Source: Ottelia alismoides (Eukaryota > Streptophyta > Magnoliopsida > Alismatales > Hydrocharitaceae). Taken from it: a stretch of 64,000 bases of DNA. A program made the translations under genes and the position numbers. The notes under the pieces are model-generated. The model did no database searches, was not told where the DNA came from, and saw nothing but the letters and a program-made list of their open reading frames with translations. Shown here piece after piece: positions 59,577 through 64,000 of this stretch (position 1 is its first letter; every line of letters begins with the position of its first letter). The stretch lies in contig JAZKJV010009321.1 of the NCBI GenBank assembly GCA_037367405.1, positions 124,001 through 188,000 on the forward strand, read 5' to 3'.

Positions 59577-60176
59577 CTACCATTCTACATGATGCAGAGA
59601 ACCATGTCATTCATGATTAAATGTCAAGAGCACATATATATTCCAGAATATCTTTATTGATTTTATAAGGATTATTTGACAATTGCGATCATCATCGACA
59701 TGTCACCTCCAAAGTACATTTGATGAGATCAAGACTTATAGAGACATACAAACCCTAGGGTTTTAGTCCTATTGTCTTATTTAATTATCATTCCTCATTA
59801 TTATGAGGAAACTTGCACATTGCAACCACATACATTATGTGTTCAATCGCAAGTACAATATCTGGATCAAGGGTCCAATCCATGATATTCTTACTGGTTA
59901 TTATTGAGTATAATATTGAGTGGGTTTAATGAAGGATTATCTGAAATAAGAAATTTGCATAAACTTATATAAATATATAATTTTACTTTGATTTAGGAAT
60001 TTTTATATCAAAGTTGTCTTGCCATGTCAACAATGAAAGTTCATTCCCTTAATCACTTTCAATGTAAGAGATATACTTACCATTATATCTCAAGCAAGAT
60101 CTGGGATCTCCTTCCTTATCTTTGTTGCATCCCAATAATATGAGAACCTACAACTCAGATAAAAAGAAGCGGGAAC
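59577..60176 (-). pseudogene. Copia-B gag start and leader remnant
   Basis: Lies to the right of LARD-1 and, with the duplication removed, continues copia-B. On - the stretch near 59950-59870 reads SDNPSLNPLNIILNNN, like the start of copia gag (…LNPLNILDNNKLNG.N…W). The rest is too decayed to read. It is cut at 60176 by the next LTR; no copia 5' LTR or primer site is visible. Confidence 0.55.
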
Positions 60177-61332
60177 TGATGAATCCACATTTCATCATCT
60201 TTATTCTATTATTTTGGCACCAAAAACCCTAGCAAATGCCTGTAAATAGCATTAATTCCATCATCTTAGCATTCATGCATGTGCATCTATTTAGTGTATA
60301 AAATGTTGTAATTAAAGAAAAAATTATAGAATAAATAAAGAAAAGAAAAAGAATAAAATATTGTAAATATTTTATGACCCGAAATCCCGAGACCTAGGCA
60401 TCTTGATGAATAGATCGACAAGGAATAAAGTAGGGGGAGATAAGGTCAGAAATACAGATGAAATACCTATACTTTCTATTCATTCTTTATTCATTTTGGG
60501 ACCTATTTTTGGTTCCACTTTTTATACCTCAAATAAAGAAACTTTGTACATGAAAGTTGTAGATAATTTAATAAAGAAAAATACAAAATTGATTTCACAG
60601 AAAAATAATGTACAGATAAAAAAATTATGGTCTGAATAAAAATCCAGAATCCCAACTTCCCAGACCCGTATCTCACAACTGACAACTCCAAATGCAGCAT
60701 ACTCACCTTTAATTGTATACAGAATAAAATAATCTATCCAATGGTGGTGGTTTCGCATTTGGCGGAGCTACGGTTTGAAAGTTGAATTTTGGACCCACAT
60801 TGTACATTGTACAGATTAAAATATTCAATTTATTCTTTATTTATTATTTATTCATTTTTTATATTTTTATGATGTTGTAAATATTACTTATAATATATAT
60901 GTGCATTAAAATCAAAATAAAAACCTAAATAAAACTTAAAATAAAATACATACATATTTGATACATAGGTATTATACCTGTACTTATATCTATATAAAAC
61001 ATACTTCTATTTTATTAAATATACAAAACATATAATAAAAATAAAACAAAAATATATTTATGTGTATAAAAGTATGTTATAGTTTTATAAAATACTAAAT
61101 AAAAAGAATAAAAATAAAAATTACAAAATAAAAATAAGAGAATACACTATATAGAATAATATACCTATAAGAGGGTATAAAAGCAACTAGTAAAAATACC
61201 TCTCATAAAAATAATTAAAAAGCACCATAAAATAATTTAGAAAATAAGAAACATTTTTCATTTTATAACCTAAAATTAGTAAATTCATCTTCGATTTTTA
61301 AATGATTTTATAAATCATTTTTTGGGGTTTTT

Positions 61333-61360
61333 CCTGGTTGGTCCACGTGGACCAACCAGG
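61333..61360. repeat. 28-bp perfect palindrome centred on CACGTG (second copy)
   Basis: Identical to 14430-14457, in the matching LTR position. Confidence 0.9.
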
Positions 61361-62454
61361 GGGCGGTCTTAGTTGACTCGGGTCAACTACCTGCCCTCCA
61401 CCCATGTGCGTCTGTCAGAGTGCGTTTGACCTCGTTTTGGTCGATTTTTCCTGATCACATCTTGCACCATTCCTTGATGGAGTCTTGACAACTTTTTCTC
61501 CTCGATTATCAAGCTTGCTCGCCCTATGATCATCTCGAGGAATGGATCAGTGTGTCGCCCGAGGTGCCTTGATCTTTGGAGCACCTTGGTCAGGGGTCAA
61601 ACCAGATATAACGACCCCCACTTTGAATTTGATCTTTGGACTTCCTTCGGACCACCCCTCTCCACCTTCGTGCGCTCAAGACCTTCCTGGAGGTGACAGC
61701 TCCAGATCACGCTCTTCAGCCTAGGTGATCGAGGTCGGAGAAGCTCCCAGCACCTCCCGCAACCCGACGGTCGAGGTAACCTTTCTCCCTCTGGCTCCTG
61801 CCATTGAGGGCCCTTCCCCTCTCATTCCTTTCATGTACTTAGCTCCTGTTACCCTTAGGATTAAAAATCACCAAAAAAATTCGAGATTCGTCGCTTTAAT
61901 CGCTAGATCTATTCACTCAGCCGGAGCGCACCTCCGGCAGATCATCTCCCCGTCGATCCACGCTCCCCCACGTCCATCCAAGGGTCCAGGCAGTTTGCCC
62001 TAGACCCCTTGACTCGTTTTGCAGGTCAACGTGCATTTGAGAGCATCTGGAGGCGAGTTTTGAAGCTCGCCGGAGCCAACGAAGCCTCCCAGCTCCGCCA
62101 GCCACCAGCAAGCACCACGGCCACTGCCGTGGCTTTTTGACGACTCCAGACGATAGAGGAGGACCTGAGGAGGCAGCAGCCCGATTTTGAAGCTCAAAAG
62201 CCACCGGAGCTGGCAGGAGGAGCTCGAGGAACTTCGCCCAGGCGGAGCTCCGCCTTGTTCTTCCAGCCGCCTTCGCCACCGTCCGATCAAGGGAGCCCCT
62301 CCAGATTTAACGTGGACCGTTCAATCATCAGCACCCAGCCACCGTCGATCTCAGCCGAGATCTAATCTCAGACGTCCACCAGCGAAGCGTCACCGGCCGT
62401 TCAGATTGCGCCACGTGTCAAGTGGCATCTTCCTCGCCGTTGGATCGCGCGCCG

Positions 62455-62910
62455 AGGGTATTTTGCATCTACACCCTCACGCCTTTTGTATTTATATTTT
62501 ATTTCTAAAACTTTCTTCTGTAGTGTAAAGTTTTTGTAATATTTGCACATGGACCCCTAAGCTTCTCGTATTTGCATATAGGTCCCCTGCCACGTCACCT
62601 CACGTGACCAGTTCACGTGAGGTGTGGGCATTTTGCCATGGTACCCTCGGCCTTTGTTGTATTTTGTTTTAGTACCAAAACTTTAACATCACGTGTTATA
62701 TTTTCGGAAATATTACAAGTAAACCCCCAGGTTTTTGAGAAATTACATTTTAGTCCTCGCTAGGCGCGTGCAAGTCACACGCCCTGGTGGGAAAATTGCT
62801 AGGACACCCAGGCGGGTTTTGTAATTGAATTTTGGTGTTATAAATTGAATATTCAGTTCAAACTTTTGTGGAAATTTGCATGTCTGCCCCTGGATGTTTG
62901 AGAAATTGTA
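62455..62910 (+). repeat. Degenerate TTTGCA/GGTCCC array in the right-hand LTR
   Basis: Units such as TATTTGCACATGGACCCCTA, TATTTGCATATAGGTCCCCTG and AATTTGCATGTCTGCCCCTG, corresponding to 9105-9510 in the Athila-1 LTR. Confidence 0.65.
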
Positions 62911-64000
62911 GAAATACCACTGCCAGGCCTTTAATTGTTTGGATGTTTGTTGTAATTGTTTAAATTATCATTTCAAGTCCAAAAATTCCACAAAAATAGG
63001 GTTAAGCTGCTGGATACTTGTACTTTGACGCTATCAATTTAGTTTTTGATTTTGTTTTATTTTTATATTTATTAAAAATCAAAAACATGCTTTTTATTCA
63101 CTGTCTAGTTTAGAAAATACCAAAAAAATATTAAAAAACTTCGAAAAATCCACAAAAATTCCCTAGTGTCTATTTTATCATGTTTTAGTGTCGGTCCAAA
63201 AATCATTAAAAATCTCAAAAGAAAAACACTAAAAATTTAAAAACACTCTAAAACTTCAAAAAAATATAAAAAATCAAAGACAAATCCAAAAAATACAAAC
63301 TCAGGTCCTGTTTGTTCTCTATTTTATTCTCTTTACTAGAAAATTGGTGTGAAAAATTTTGATTGCTGTTTGATATTTTTAACTTCCACTTTACCCACAG
63401 CCAGCACATTTTCCACTGTTTTCCCTTATTTTGACATTTTAAAATACCAAAAACACCTTGAAAAATCCACAAAATTCACAAAAACAGTGAAAAATCTTAA
63501 AAATACCAAAAACATTTTATTTTTGAATTTTTGGTTATTTTTGCACATTTTATTAAATACTCTATCTAGTCTTTTATTACTTTATTTTTATATTCCAATA
63601 TTAAATTAAAAAAAATATAAAATATAAAATTATAAAAATCAGAAAATTAAAAACAAAAATACAAAATTAAAAATTAAATAAAAAAATTAATTAATTATTA
63701 AAAACCCACAAAAATTTTATTTGCTTGCTTGCTTAGTGTAGACACTTGACACACACATTCACTTGTGCACATTATTTTGAATTACCCTGTTTGCTCCCTG
63801 TGTTCGAACTCTCTGCATACTTGCCCTTTACACCATTTGTGCAGAGTTAAAAATAAATTTTAACTCCACATTATTTCTAATTTATTGATCTTTAGTGTGG
63901 GTTAATTGTTGATTTTAGTCCAGAGTTTATCGTGAGTCGTCACAGCGACGGTTGTCTCCGCCTTGCGTGAGACACCACTTTTAGACTCCGTGAATCTTGG

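Larger units (their letters stand above)
60177..64000 (+). repeat. Athila-type LTR, right end outside the window
   Basis: Starts TGATGAATCCACATTTC at 60177 and follows the Athila-1 LTR in the same orientation: the GACCTAGGCATCTTGATGAATAG stretch, CATGAAAGTTGTAGAT near 60548, TTTGGCGGAGCTACGG near 60757, a GC-rich block, the TTTGCA array, GTGTGGGTTAATTGTTGA near 63895 and the GTGAGTC/CAGCGACGG end region. By comparison only some tens of bases are missing. Whether it is a solo LTR or one end of an element cannot be told from this window. Confidence 0.85.

Noticed and set aside
1..64000. tRNA or rRNA genes
   Set aside because: None recognised on either strand by eye. The CCCCGGCAACGGCGCC-like strings are retroelement primer sites, not tRNA genes.

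Overview
The window is a block of nested, mostly dead transposable elements from a flowering plant, with no intact host gene in view. Plant origin follows from Athila-type Ty3/gypsy retrotransposons with tRNA-Asp primer sites, Ty1/copia relics, Mutator-like (MULE) and hAT elements, and captured fragments that read like a KORRIGAN-type cellulase and a Mei2/TERMINAL EAR1-like RNA-binding protein. The GC-rich captured exons suggest a monocot; that is a weak inference.

Layout. 1-10568: the 3' part of an Athila-type element on + (Athila-1), with gag end, protease, RT, RNase H, a single in-frame stop, integrase, an array of hairpin/polypurine modules, and a 3.8-kb 3' LTR. 10569-15587: leader, primer site and 3.8-kb 5' LTR of a related element on - (Athila-2), so two LTRs of one family face each other. 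15588-17200: a decayed MULE transposase. 17200-19191: AT-rich DNA with hairpins. 19201-20675: a non-autonomous MULE with 9-bp target duplications carrying a GH9 cellulase fragment with its intron. 21700-22390: an hAT-type element with perfect 8-bp duplications. 22747-24002: a second MULE with captured coding sequence. 25437-26270: a copia reverse transcriptase relic on -. 26700-29985: an old long-LTR non-autonomous element (LARD-2), broken by a copia LTR piece.

30940-60176 is one nest. Copia-A (LTR plus RNase H end) was hit by copia-B. Copia-B then received Athila-3 (34368-46274, 5-bp duplication CCTGT) in its 3' LTR and LARD-1 (50385-59571, 5-bp duplication TAGAG) in its internal region. Copia-B is abutted on the right by another Athila LTR (60177 to the window end). 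Insertion order can be read from the interruptions. Athila-3 is youngest by LTR identity (about five substitutions plus one C-run length change in about 1.84 kb), LARD-1 is older (about 1% by eye), and the copia hosts are heavily decayed.

The most notable signal is a repeated module, a perfect hairpin running straight into a G-run (TAAGTATAGGGGG). It occurs five times downstream of integrase in Athila-1 and three times in the coding-free interior of LARD-1, with looser versions in Athila-3 and beside the 3' LTRs. It resembles duplicated polypurine tracts each carried on its own stem-loop. Other shared non-coding signals are degenerate TTTGCA...GGTCCC arrays, CCGTTGGATC hairpins, a 28-bp G-box palindrome and a GAAAGTTGTAGAT motif, all within LTRs of different families.
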